This document shows positions 1 through 11,340 of a stretch of 64,000 bases of DNA, in pieces. Source of the DNA: Gonatopus flavifemur (Eukaryota; Arthropoda; Insecta; Hymenoptera; Dryinidae). The DNA is taken from positions 1,893,501 through 1,957,500 of the forward strand of contig JAFFJZ010000013.1 of the NCBI GenBank assembly GCA_018340375.1, written 5' to 3'. The position numbers and the translations under genes are program-made. Numbering within the stretch: the first letter of the stretch is position 1; every line of letters starts with the position of its first letter. The notes beneath the pieces are model-generated. The model did no database searches, was not told the origin of the DNA, and worked only from the letters and a program-made list of their open reading frames with translations.

Positions 1-1105
1 GTAATGAATAGACAATTCGTCAATGAGTTTGCCAGTCAGTTTGCCGCGGCCGCCCAGACCCTTAATTTTTTTCTTCAAGTTTCTTAAACGAGTGCCCGTT
101 CTCTTTTGAACACGATCAATGCATTCCTTTTTGGCAACATCAAAATCTTCATACGGCTTGGCATCAATAATACCTTTATAGGTTTTGGAATCACCGTCGT
201 CGACGTAGCTAGCGTACTTGATATCGTACAGAGTGTGGATCGTCTGAACATTTCTACAACCGCGTCAACCTCCATCTTTCCCGCCGACCCCACATGATTA
301 ATTTGGCATTACGACTGATGTACATAAAACCATTCTTCGCATTCAGTACTATCTTCTTTTTTCTTCCAATACTCGCAAGCCTTACAGGATTTTGATTTTA
401 CGCACACATCTAAGACTTTGCCGGTGAACCAACCAATAAGTGTAACTAATCCGAAAAGCGAAGAGAACCCTCTTCTTCTCCATGAACCGTCGCCCGAAAC
501 GGTAAGCCCGTTAATTTGAGAATTTCCGAGGGTCATCTGTTTTTCCTTCTTAGCTGCTTTCTTCATACATAAATCTCGCACAGATGTAGTATCTATTGAG
601 AGATGTTGGATAATACTATCATACGTGGCTTGAAAAACGGGCTTAGGAAGATCCATAAATGCGCAGAATTTTTTGATACCATGTATTCCAATTCCTAGCA
701 TACGTATTGCAAGAGTGAGTCGTGTATTTATTTCATACGCATGCTTATATATTAACGGACAGTTATTAATATAAAATTCACTGCAGACATCACAACTTAC
801 GATAATTTTAAAACCGAACCCGTGTTTGCTTCCTTCGGTAAAACGCACGTCACCCTTGCACTTTCTACACACAATAATTTGTGAGAGAGTAGTGAATACA
901 GTTATAAAGTTCATGAATCGATATCCAAAATTATCATTAAGTTGTCTTTCATCGTTAGAATCAGCAAGTTTGAATTTCTAACGTACTCCGGATCTCTCTC
1001 CAAAGAATGACGGTACAGTGGGCGCCTATTGCTAATTTTGCTCCTTTTATGGGTGGTGGATTTAATTTTGCTACCCTTTTGGCTCACATATACTTCATCA
1101 CTCAT
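1..1105 (-). pseudogene. Mutator-like transposase domain protein, frameshifted, cut by window edge
   Basis: Three reading-frame pieces on the minus strand join into one protein. The first (1105-911) starts at an ATG and is Lys/Arg-rich. A frameshift around 920-960 leads into 914-309, which carries two Cys pairs (CRKC, CDVC), the core GDGSWRRRGFSSLFG and the motif CKACEYW. After a short gap come GSAGKMEVDAVVEMF (about 293-248) and, after another shift near 235, GDSKTYKGI and KKKIKGLGGRGKL down to base 1. This order matches the Mutator-type transposase domain that is repeated in many insect genomes. The C-terminus lies outside the window. At least two frameshifts argue against an active copy. 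No TIR was identified. The family call is firm; activity is very unlikely. Confidence 0.8.
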
Positions 1106-1213
1106 GTTTCACAACTAAAAGTTTGTAAACCAAAGCAAAGCAACCACACGAATATAAAAGTACAATTTGCGAACAACGAATGCTGCACGTGCTTCGAGAT
1201 TGAATCGTTCTAA

Positions 1214-1731
1214 TGTAGTTAGTTTAACCTAATGTTTAATGATTGCTTCTATGTATCAATTAGCTCCATCTGTACTTCGATTAGAAACTATAGTGACCGT
1301 TGGTAGAGTGAAAAATTCAAAATCAGTACATGATTGAAGAAATCGGGATATGTCATTTCGAAGCGCCCAGAGTTGCTTCAAAAATTTATATTTTAGGAGT
1401 CTTTAAAAAATGTTTTCATCAATGAGTGTTGTTTGATATCATTCTTGAGATGTTTCCACATCATTTGAGTCAATAAAAAAAAATAGGAATGTTAACATGG
1501 TCACCGTAAGTGCGAACACATTCAGAGTCACTATCGAAATCGTTCGAAATTTTGTCCCATTCATAGTGAATGCAATAACCAAGGCGTTTAAAAACTCCAT
1601 ACTAAAATTTTCAGAACTATCAATGCGACCGTCATACGAGGTGCCACCCAAACTCATTCACACGTATACACTGATATTAGTGCTTGAACTCATGTTATTC
1701 GAGCCAGAATTTTTTCAGTGTGGTGTTTGTA
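1214..1731. other. Non-coding, nothing recognised
   Basis: AT-rich sequence between the Mutator fragment and the first MITE. Short open frames on opposite strands overlap each other and show no motif, so I see no gene here. Confidence 0.5.
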
Positions 1732-1903
1732 CTCTCTAAATATGGAAGAGTCAAGAATTCCACTTGAAAGGAAAGACGTTCCCTCCTGGCTACATAAAGA
1801 GTGAAATTCCACTCTCTTGGGATAAAAATTTACTGTTTGGGCAGCTAAAAGAGAACCTATCTCTTCATTCGAGTGGGAATCCCATTCTTTCCAATTTGGA
1901 GAG
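1732..1903. repeat. MITE 'CTCTC' family, copy 1
   Basis: Imperfect palindrome of 172 bp flanked by TA on both sides. The left end reads CTCTCTAAATATGGAAGAG; the reverse complement of the right end reads CTCTCCAAATTGGAAAGA. Internal 'attccact' motifs occur in both halves. A second copy lies at 21751-22201. The TA duplication suggests mobilisation by a Tc1/mariner-type transposase (inference). Confidence 0.7.
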
Positions 1904-1905
1904 TA

Positions 1906-3234
1906 TACGAACTATATATACAAAGGAATGAATGACAACCAATTTCAATTTTTTCAATGAATACGACAATGAAATCCACGTTATTTCAGCATAACTGGAG
2001 AATATGAGATGGTTGATGTCGGTAAATTGTTCCACACTTACCCCTTTGGAAGTTCTATCACATTCTACAACAACTGGTTGATGATTTTCTTCTTCATCGG
2101 TAGAAATCTGGCCTCCATCGGAATCACCTAAAAGAAGGAATGAATAATCAAACACATGCCCAGTAATGATCAATTCTATTCCATGATGTTGAATTGCAAA
2201 ACTATTATTATTATTGAGAATCTTTAGACTATCCGGAAATTTTTTGTGGAGAATCAGGAATATAATCTGCAAGCTTGAATTTGGAATATTTCAACTTATA
2301 GATTGAATCAGTGAAAGACTTAGCACTGATTTGTCAGTGAAATCAACTGATTCTTAGTACTTTCCACTAATCCGTATCTACAGAGAAACACATCCAGTTG
2401 GAGACATTTTGTTGATCGATACCCTGGTGGAAGAGAAGCAGATATCGAAATGTGTCAGGAACGTGATCATCAAATATTTGGAACGTAGATTTGAACGTAT
2501 ACCGAGCGTAAAATGGAACCTTAAGAGTATTCAGAACGTATATTTTGAGTACGCAACACGTATCGGAAAACAACAATTTCATAGGAACCAAGCTTCACGC
2601 ATGAAACCGAGGTCCTACTGTTCGGTTCGGTTCGAACTTCGAACTCGGATCACAAACAAAGTTCAGTTCGGTTTGAATTTGGAACTGGGATAACAGGAAA
2701 GACTTGATTCGGTTCGGTTTCGAATACCAAACTGCATTCATTGAAAATCTTTGCTTTCAGTTCAGACTTGGAACCCCGAAAAAATTCGACTACACTGGAA
2801 GAAAGGCCATTTTGAATCGACTTGGGAACTAGTTGATCTCATGTCGAAGCCAAGTTCGAATGACAGACAAAACACATACAGGCGTCCCTAAATTGTTTTT
2901 ACTTCTGAACATACAGTAACAATTTGTTTTCAAGTTGAAAACTTTTCTAAGCTTGTTGGAGTTCAATGTGCCTTTCAGAGAACTCCGCAACACCAAACTT
3001 CTTCGAATTCGCTTATTTCGCACAAATCTCAGTAACGCCGACCCTATTCACCGTTTGTGTACGTAACAATGCGAATGAACATCTTGCCGAGCTGCATTTG
3101 TTTGGAGGCTCATTATACTCCTCTAAATCACGTCTCCAAGCTATTCTGTTTCATTGGTTTCTCGTTTTTCCTGCTTCCATCTGCTATACTTGAAGTTGCA
3201 TATTCCCATTGACCTATAGGTTAGCTTCAAGATA
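1906..3234. other. Non-coding, nothing recognised
   Basis: No supported gene. A stretch at about 2600-2790 repeats ggttcggtt/ttcgaac words (low complexity). Short frames here are overlapping and motif-free. Confidence 0.45.
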
Positions 3235-3577
3235 CACTGTAAGAAATATTCCCTGTAAATTACCCACACTGAAATCGATAATCACAGTTTGTTGTGAAAA
3301 CATTGCGCTCAACGTAGGTAGAATGAATTTCTTTTTGTAAAAACCCTACGATCAGCGTCGTGATATTAAAGAATCTTGTTGAATGTTATGCTCAGCGTTG
3401 GTAACCTCACCACCTACGTTAACAATTTACCCACTCTTGTAATATCACAATACTGAGCGTAGGGTTTTTACAATAGAAATTTATTCTTCCTACGTTGAAT
3501 GCAGTGCTTCCTCAAGAAATTGTGATCCTCAATTGTGATGAGCGTAATTCACAGGGAATATTTTTCATACCCTAGTG
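3235..3577. repeat. Palindromic MITE, 343 bp
   Basis: The two halves are inverted copies. The left begins CACTGTAAGAAATATTCCC; the reverse complement of the right end contains GAAAAATATTCCCTGTGAAT. Internal words such as 'accctacg' and 'cgtaggg' pair across the centre near 3400. No clear TSD is visible. Confidence 0.65.
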
Positions 3578-5039
3578 AAAATGGGAGCGTGAGAAGGGTA
3601 AACGACGCGGAGAAGTAGAGGAAAAAGTATCTAAGTGCGAAAGGAGCGGAAATTGAAACATTTTATGCTTCATTTGTTTCAAAGTTCGCTTCCAGCGGGC
3701 GGAAATTTTCACCAGGGAAGTGTTTATACTATTGTCTTCTTCTCTCTTTTTTTGCACTTATAATATCAATGTTTTGTGTCGCCATTATCATACCATTCAA
3801 TCGCACTTTGCCCTATGATTTTGTTCCATACTTGTCAGCTGGTGGCTTTTGCATGTAAATCTCCTTATTGCAAATTGAAGGGTATATCCCACACAGAAAA
3901 AAAAGTAAGGTTATCGTAAAACGCCTTCCAAATTCATATGAGTTCCACTAAACTGGGAACCATTTATAAACAGTAGTGTACCATAGTTATATGATACACC
4001 AAAAACAACTTCAAAGAAGTAAAAAAATCCCCCGAATTCTGGGGAACATTTTGGTCTAGGAGATTTTAAATTTCGAGACAGAAAAATTTTCGGCTGCTCG
4101 AAACGATCACAAAGCTTCCCTCTAAACGAGGAAGCAATAACGCCAAGTACATGAGAATCCCAAAAACAGAGAATGAAAAAATTTAAAAGCACACTCTGAA
4201 GGAAAATTTTACTCCATTCAGAATTTCGAAGGGATATAAGAGAATATGCTCCATTTGAAGAACAAGATATGAAATCAATATGAGCGGCCAAGAACATTGG
4301 TTATCCAAAGGATATGTGAAAGATTTTTGGTATATTGTAACTTCAGTTTGTTTAACCTGTATTCAAGGTAATTTATGATTTTCAAAAAAACATGATTGTA
4401 TTATAAGAATAAATAAAACAAGCGTATCGTTCTGCCCGTATATAGATACTGAAAAGTGAAAAAAATGTAGAATTCCACAAAACATACAAATCTCTCACAT
4501 GACCCCTAAAAACTGCATCAAAGTAAAAAATAACGTCAAATGCCAAAAACCATATAAATGTTCTACAACGACACTTGTAAAAAAATCCTTAAGAAAGGTA
4601 CTTCACTCTTTCCGGAAGATTACTTGATATAACAAATATACCATTGAAAAAAAAGATGTGGAATTAATATAAGCTACCAAGTACATTTGGTTATCCAAAT
4701 AGTATTTGAAGATTTCTCTATATGGTACGAGAAGGACAAAGAAAGAGTATTCCAAGTGGTTTATGATTTTGAAAAAACATCTTCGTTTTGAACAAGGAAG
4801 TAGAACATACAATAGATTCATCCATTTCACATACTAGAAACAGCTCCAAATTATGTGAAACTGAACCCCTCTGGGCGGTTTTATCATTTTTCGAAACGGG
4901 GCCGATCTTTAGCCTTGCGAGGCCCGATCGCCAATATTTTTGAGGGGCTCTCAAGTACAATCAAAGTGGCACCGGAAAAACGAGAAGAAACGTAATATTT
5001 CCAAATTAGGTATAGAAAAACAATTTATACATAAATTAT
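3578..5039. repeat. Non-coding with a diverged direct repeat of ~390-bp spacing
   Basis: Sequence around 4265-4395 (ggttatccaaa ... ggtaatttatgatttt) recurs at about 4655-4785 (ggttatccaaa ... gtggtttatgatttt), both followed by an A-rich stretch and 'aaaacat'. This suggests an old tandem duplication or two copies of a repeat. The 128-codon frame at 3911-4297 has no recognisable motif and I do not call it a gene. Confidence 0.4.
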
Positions 5040-5113
5040 ACAAATTATATCATATAATCTAATTATATTATATATACTAATTATATTATATATACTAATT
5101 ATATTATATAATC
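5040..5113. repeat. AT-rich tandem repeat (attatatta/ctaattat)
   Basis: Short units of about 20-25 bp built from 'ctaattatattatata' are repeated three to four times head to tail. This is a simple-sequence repeat beside the truncated mariner. Confidence 0.7.
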
Positions 5114-5261
5114 TTGAAAATTTGTCCACTCGGACAGTGCGGGGTCCGGTTTGGCGGGATCGATCCAATCGGCTTAAAGGCAACCCTGTTTCGGAATTCG
5201 CATCAACCAGGAACACTTGGTGTGGCTGATGGTACAACTCATAATATGTAACAACTGGTTG

Positions 5262-5905
5262 TCATGATGGTGTGAAGTAATAATGGTGTAACAACTCATA
5301 ATACACTACGCCGAGCTGGTCCCACCAAATACTGAGCATGACCTTGGAACCGTAAATATTCGGTTTGGCCGTCGACGTAGAAGCATGGCCGGGATATCCC
5401 CATGATTTTCTGCGCTTGGGGTTATCGTGATGAACCCATTTTTCGTCCCCAGTCACAATGCGATGCAGGGATCCCTCCCGTCTTTGCCTTGCAAGCAGCT
5501 GTTCACAAACACACAAACGCTGTTCAACATCTCTCGGCTTCAACTCGTAGGGCACCCAATTTCCTTGTTTCTGAATCATTCCCATGACTAGGTGTTTTGA
5601 AATGGCTGGTTGCGTCACTCCCAATGATCCTGCAAATTCTTGTTGCGTTTGACACGAGTCTTGATCCCGTAATGCCTCCAATTCTGCATCTCCGAAAACC
5701 TTCTCTCTTCCACCGCCATGCTGGTCTTCGACGTTAAAATCACCGTTCTTGTAGCGTTGAAACCACTCTTGGCACGTTCTTTCACTAATAGCGGCCTCAC
5801 CATAGGTATTTGAGAGCATTCGATGAGCCTCAGCCACAGATTTCTTCATATCAGAGTAGAAAATTAAAACCTCCCGCAAATTTGGCTCGTAACGCTGACA
5901 TGTTT
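5262..5905 (-). pseudogene. Mariner transposase, irritans-like, 3' half missing
   Basis: Minus-strand frame matching the N-terminal half of a mariner (DD34D) transposase, which cuts and pastes mariner DNA at TA sites. The frame continues upstream of the first TTG codon (CQRYEPNLREVLIFY). It then shows the paired helix-turn-helix region (ISERTCQEWFQRYKNGDF; LGVTQPAISKHL), the linker WVPYEL and the first catalytic Asp in TGDEKWVHHDN. The fold continues to WWDQLGVVYYELL and then runs into unrelated sequence with short direct repeats (taacaactcataat at about 5234 and 5289). The segments bearing the second and third catalytic Asp are absent, so the copy is dead. No TIRs were found. It belongs to a different mariner subfamily from the copy at 23155-24445. 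Confidence 0.85.
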
Positions 5906-6257
5906 AATCCAGAATAACTTTATGATGCAGACAAAAATCGACTAATATTTCGATGGCGTTATGTTTACAAATACCTAAGCTCATTTTATGACATCTATCA
6001 TCTATTCATTTCAACTACCACTCACCGCTACAGCAATCTATTGCAAAACGGCGGGAGCAAAGTTATACACCTAATATTTTTACCTTGATGAAAAACAACA
6101 GGTATAACTTTATAAAAGTGTTGTGCAATTGTAATTTTTGAAGTTGGTACCGCTTCAATGTTTATATTTTCTACCTTTGTTGCTTCAACATTATTGTGAT
6201 CAAATATTATCAATTACACAATTACATATTGTTCTGACGCTGTTGTGACTGATCTTT

Positions 6258-6730
6258 AGACACTTGTCGGTATATGTATTATACCAGTACGGAGTGCCTA
6301 TTGCACCCACTATCGTGAGCTCTGACCGTATCTTCTGAAATATTTGAGGTATCCAATTGGAAGTTGAATAGTTTTTCATTTCATGCAATACTGCACTGTA
6401 AAAAATATCCTGAAATTTCCGATATCAGATGTATATGAAAATTCTGAAACTTGTAATTGAAATCAAGTGCAATCATGAGTTCATGAAATTTAATGCAAAA
6501 TGTGTGAAAATTCATATAAAAATGCATGAAGAATCATAATTCTGTATGACATATCATGAAATTTCATATGAAAAGCCAAAGAAGTTTTGAAAATTCAATA
6601 CAAAATGTATGTATTAATTGCTTCACATACATTTCTATGAAATTTAGGAAGCAATTTTTCACAGTGTGATTGACAATCCGTGGGGTTGTCTGTATGTATG
6701 TCTGTCCGTGTGTCTGTCCGTACCCGGGAT
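6258..6730. repeat. Dispersed repeat copy 1, split by a MITE
   Basis: The segments 6258-6393 and 6667-about 6730 together match 63105-63305: both have 'cattgcacc', then 'ccatgcaatactg'-like sequence, then 'aatccgtggggttgtctg' followed by gtct/gtcc simple repeats. The family is unidentified. The second copy lacks the insertion and provides the empty site for the MITE. Confidence 0.65.
6394..6666. repeat. MITE with TG target duplication, 273 bp
   Basis: Ends CACTGTAAAAAATATCCTG and, reverse-complemented, CACTGTGAAAAATTGC. Flanked by TG at 6392-6393 and 6667-6668. The paralogous repeat at 63105-63305 reads 'caatactgattgataatcc' with no insertion and one TG, which confirms both the boundaries and a 2-bp duplication. 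Interior is AT-rich with repeated 'catgaaatttcata' words and no coding capacity. Confidence 0.75.
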
Positions 6731-6959
6731 AACTCTGGACCAAGTGGACCAGAAGTGGAAATTTATAGAGGAAATTCTTCGAACCCTTCCCCCGGAACCA
6801 TTTTTTTTTTATTGCACTCGGACGAGTCCTTCTATTTTTTTTTAATTTTTCTCTGGAAACATAGGTGATCTCGGAGAAAATTTTCTCCGCTGTATACATA
6901 TATATATATACGTCATTTTCTCTGCAGTCTTTGAGTATTCGTTATCATGGCTCCGATCG

Positions 6960-7290
6960 ATAAATTATTATGGAACATGGATCCTAGGGGTTTCCGAGAG
7001 TGAGAAATTCCAATCTGACGTCGGAGGAGTAATTCAAGATGGTGGATCCAAGATGTCGGACGTGAATTTAGTCAACTTCGCATTTGTGGGCAGATTTACA
7101 TGAAACATGGGTTCTAGGGGTTTTCGAGGGTGCTGAATTCAAATCCGGGGTCAAATCCCGAATTCATGATAGCGGATCCAAGATGGTGGACGAGAATTCA
7201 GTCATTCCGGCTCTAATTACAAAATTTTATTGTCATATGTAACACGGGTTCTAGGGATTCCAATCGGTGCTGAATCAAATTTTAGGCTCC
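6960..7290. repeat. Diverged tandem repeat, ~130-bp unit
   Basis: Two to three units. Each contains 'gggttctagggg', then 'ttcaagatggtggatcca' and 'agatg(t/g)cggac'. The word ggatcca starts at 7044 and 7174, a 130-bp spacing. The core ATGG(C/T)GGATCCAA resembles the unit of the Transib-terminal arrays at 32300-33115. Confidence 0.6.
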
Positions 7291-7824
7291 GATGTTGAAA
7301 GGGAATGATAATGTCGGTCTTCCCGTTTAAGCTTTGCTGCAATCGGAGACTCTTCAAGAGCTCATTGAGATTATGACAACTGCCTACTAGTGAGAATCCA
7401 AAAGTGGAGGAAGTAGCTATTGAAACAAATGACGCCTGAAAATATTCCGACTCATTCCTAAATTACGCCTGAATAACCCCCCATCACGCTTATTACGTTC
7501 GGATTACTTTCAGATTACGCTTTCGTCGCGTTTCCAGGCTTTATTTCTATCAGGACAGTTGAAATTCTACAGTTCTCCAGGTACATGTTTCTGAATCATT
7601 TGGGGAAGGTATAAAGGATGGTAGGCAATAAATTCCAGGCTTCCTGAACATTACATTTACAAAGTTCCTCAATTGAGGGAAAACCCGATGAGTGCCTCCC
7701 CATATGTCCCCGGATATCTAAATTGTTCATATGCGAGTGAAGCGAGCATACATGGGCTACGATCCATTCAAAATGAGCGAAGCGAATTGTGAAGGCGGTC
7801 CAACTGCTGAGCGAAGCAAAGCAC

Positions 7825-8325
7825 TCAGCGGGTGGAGCCCTCTGGTTCATGCAAGTTGTAACAATTGCCACAAGAATCTTCAGAAATTCCCCATGTTGGA
7901 AAATTGAACTTGAATATTTCTTGAAACTCAAATGATTTGGGTGAAATTGGGGGTAGCGCAAGATGTATCACACAATTTGTACCAACAATATTTCCGATAT
8001 ATTCACATTTCGTACATTTCGTTATGGTAGTGATTTGGTGCTTCACTCAATTTTTAATAGCCATTGGATTTCCGCAAATAGGAGCGATGAATTCTCCTGC
8101 ATCTTGTCAGTGATGATGCAAGTATTGTGAACCTGCAAGCTGCTTCAAAGCTATGATATCAAGGATTTTTTGTGGATTGTAGTCCTGAATTGAAATATTT
8201 ATGATGTCATTAGGGTCAGATACATAGGATTGTTTTGTCTTGGAAGCACAGTACAATATACACTGCATCGCTGTGAAATAAGGAAGAACACGGTCAACAT
8301 GAGGGAGACCCATTACGTTCAACGC
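7825..8325 (-). pseudogene. Ubiquitin-specific-protease-like (peptidase C19) relic
   Basis: One minus-strand frame, broken by in-frame TGA codons at 8107-8109 and at about 8047-8049, reads as part of a USP-type deubiquitinase. Visible are YFTAMQCILY (resembling the end of the catalytic Cys box, but with the expected GNTCY sequence lost), then KQLAGSQYLHHH, stop, QDAGEFI (like the conserved QDAHEFL), then two Cys pairs, CTKC and about 45 residues later CGNC, typical of the USP zinc ribbon. The His box is not found; downstream lies a short repeat rich in 'gagcgaagcga'. USPs cleave ubiquitin from proteins, but this copy is inactive. It could be a host-gene fragment or cargo of a mobile element. 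The assignment rests on motif order only. Confidence 0.5.
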
Positions 8326-8426
8326 GTGAGTTTCTGTTGATTTTTCATCAATATTTTGGCCCCTGGATTATATATTATCCAATATTATTCCTGAGTACCC
8401 AGATGGGAAAGTTTTTTCAGTGAGTG

Positions 8427-10375
8427 ATTTTTTTGAGTAAAATTACAGGTGGATCGAGAAAGAGTAGAAAGGATGCAGTCATACTATACATCTGTATGTT
8501 ACGTAGCACCACGATGAATATCATCAGGTAGCGTAGAAGGAAAATGAAGAAAAGGCAGGAGTGAAGTGGATATACCACAGGTCCTTGCGTTAGGTACACT
8601 GTCATCAGACTCTTCTAATAGAATCATAGGTATTTGAAGAAGATGCAAAAAGGATGCATATGTACCATACATCTTTATGTTATGTATCACAATGATCAAT
8701 GTCATTAGGTAGCGTCATAGGAAAATGGAGGAAAGGCAGAAGTGCAGATGATATACAAGTCATTGCGTTAAATAATACCACTATCAGATTCGTCCAACAG
8801 ATCCATAGGTGGAGGGAGGAAAAGCAAGAAGGATGTACATGTACCATACATCCGTACCTCTAATCCTACCATGATCATTAGGTAGCGTTGAAAGAAAATG
8901 CAGAAAAGATAGGAGCGCAGTGGATATACCACAAATCTTTGCATCGGGTGCATTCCACTGACGAATTGACGAATGATTAGAGAGACTGTTTTGGATCAAC
9001 TCGACGAAAATTGAGCAGATACAATATTCTGATTATAGAAATTGTTGCAGAACAACTACAGGTCAACTTGACTGATGAGACTGGATGTGACAATTCATTC
9101 TGAATGTTTTCTTCCAAAGTTCCTCCTTTGCAGTTGTTCCATTCAAGCTGGATTATATTTGTGTTCTTACAAACCATCATTTTAATCTTCACTTATCTTG
9201 GTTTTGGAATGATTGAATTCTCAAATATCATGAATATTAGATGGTTTGGATATTCGATACAATATTGCTCTTTAATGATCATAAATCACTTTGAATACAT
9301 TTTGAACATTACATAGACCCTAGAGTTACTAAATCTCGCAACCCAGAATACTCCATGATAATTGAATGAAATGGAACAAATCAACCAGCCAGACCTTGTT
9401 ACGTACCAATAAAAGGTCTGGTTGGTCAATTTTTCTATTTAATCGAATCATTTCCGAGTACTCTGGGTTGAGAGACTCTAGGGTCTATGAAATGTTCAAA
9501 ATGTATTCAAAGTGATTCACGATCATTAAAAAGCAATAAGGTATCGAATATCCAAACCATCTAATATTCATGATATTCGAGAATTGGATCATTCCAAAAC
9601 CCAGATAAGTAAAGGAAGGAAAGAAGGTTTTTAAGAACACGAATATAATCCAGCTTGAATGGAACAACTGAAAAGATGGAACGTTGGAGGGAAACATTCA
9701 GAATGAATTGTCACACCCAGTCATATCAGTCAAGTTGACCTGTAGTCGTTCTGCAACAATTTCTATAATCAGAATATTGTCTCTGCTCAATTTTCGTCGA
9801 TTTGATCCTAAACAGTCTCTCTAATCATTCGTCAATTGGTCAGTAGAATGCACCTGATGCAAAGATTTGTGGTATATCCACTGCACTCCTGTCTTTTCTG
9901 CATTTTCCTTCAACGCTACCTAATGATCATGGTAGGATTAAACGTACAGATGTATGGTACATCGACATCCTTCTTGCTTTTTCTTCATCCACCCATGATT
10001 CTGTTGGAAGAATCTGATAGTGGTATTATTCAACGCAAGGACTTGTATATCATCTGCACTTCTACCTTTTCTTCATTTTCCTATGACGCTACCTAATGAC
10101 ATTGATCATTGCGGTACATAACATAAAGATGTATGGTACATATGCATCCTTCTTACTTTTTCTTCACCTACCTGTGATTCTATTAGACGAATCTGATAAT
10201 AGTGTACCTAACGCAAGGACCTGTGGTATATCCATCGCCTTCCTGCCTTTTCTTTATTCTCCTTCTACGCGAGCTGATGATATCAATCGTGGTGGTACGT
10301 AACATGCAGATGTATAGTATACCTGCATCCTTTCTACTCCTTCTTGATCCACCTGTAATCATACTCGAAGAATCT
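8427..10375. mobile_element. Foldback-type palindrome with tandem subrepeats in the arms
   Basis: Nearly the entire 1.95 kb is one inverted repeat with its centre near 9401-9407 (agaccttgttacgtacc... aaaggtctgg). Each arm contains about three head-to-tail copies of a ~177-bp unit; in the right arm the shared word gcaaggac(c/t)tgt begins near 9857 (diverged), 10033 and 10211. Each unit also holds 'cgctacctaatgat' and 'gatgtatggtac'. Long inverted repeats built from tandem subrepeats are the hallmark of Foldback/Galileo-type elements. No transposase and no clear TSD were found, and open frames in the arms are mirror copies without motifs. Confidence 0.7.
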
Positions 10376-11340
10376 AGGGGAACCATTTTGTACATAGTTC
10401 ATAATTTTCATTCAGGATGTCATATTTGAGTATACCTGAAGTGCTCGGTGACTAACCTCATTTTGGAATGTTTCCCAAACTTGCTATGATTGAATTCACA
10501 TTCATTATCTATTTACTCTCCCGTTTCATTATTTGTTCACGATTCAGATTGCAGAATAGTGGATACCAACAGACTGTGAGTAGAGATTATGGTATATCCG
10601 TTATACTTTTGCCTGTAAATAATAGCGAATAAACTTTAATAATCACCCTTGAGCAGGCTGGGTATGATCTTTTCCATCGATTGCTTACGATCCTAATTAG
10701 AGGGATCGACAGCGGAGCCTTCCGAAGTAGCTGGTCATCTGGTTTTGACCAGCTACTTCGGAAGGCTCCAGTAGTTGACTGCCCGTCAGAACTTATGATA
10801 TATCCCTGACTTTCTGGTATGTGGAGGAATTGCAAATGAACTTGAATCTTTTCCCTTGAGCATGCTCGATATGATCCATTTGATCATTTTCCAACGACTC
10901 TAGCAGGATAACCTGATGGTAGATTGTTTGTAAGGGGGTTATGGTATACCCGATTAGATTTTACCTAAAAAGTAATGTATAAATTTGAATCATTCTTGTC
11001 GACTAGATCTTGTATGCCTTCCCGTGGGATGATTGCGGGTCTTCCAGGGGGATATTCTTGATACCTGTCCTTGATATCCTTTTTATCCATCCTTGGTAGT
11101 ATCTGCTCCCTTTACGTGGTGGGGAGGATAAGTATCTCAGATTTGGGTCTCCTTTTCGGGTGGAATAAACTACTCGAGAGCGGGGATACAAACTGAGAAA
11201 AACTAAATCATCCCAACGCCAGGAACATCGGCAGAAACGGGAGGAAAGCAAGGGGAAACTACCTTCCTCGATATCTTTCAATATTCCCGAGGAAAGAAAT
11301 CTTTTCTCCAAGCCTGGAATTTCTATTTCTAATTTATTGA
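10376..11340. other. Non-coding; contains a perfect-stem hairpin
   Basis: No gene supported. At 10714-10769 a 24-bp arm (GGAGCCTTCCGAAGTAGCTG...) is repeated inverted with a loop of about 9 bases. The surrounding 10560-10830 may be a decayed MITE. 10900-11340 may hold the 5' untranslated part of the LINE that follows. Confidence 0.4.

Noticed and set aside
3911..4297. 128-codon minus-strand frame
   Set aside because: No motif, low-complexity composition, and it lies in a diverged non-coding duplicated region.
8427..10375. Possible CRISPR or regularly spaced array
   Set aside because: Units are ~177 bp, contiguous and inverted in the other arm; eukaryotic foldback structure, not repeat-spacer.
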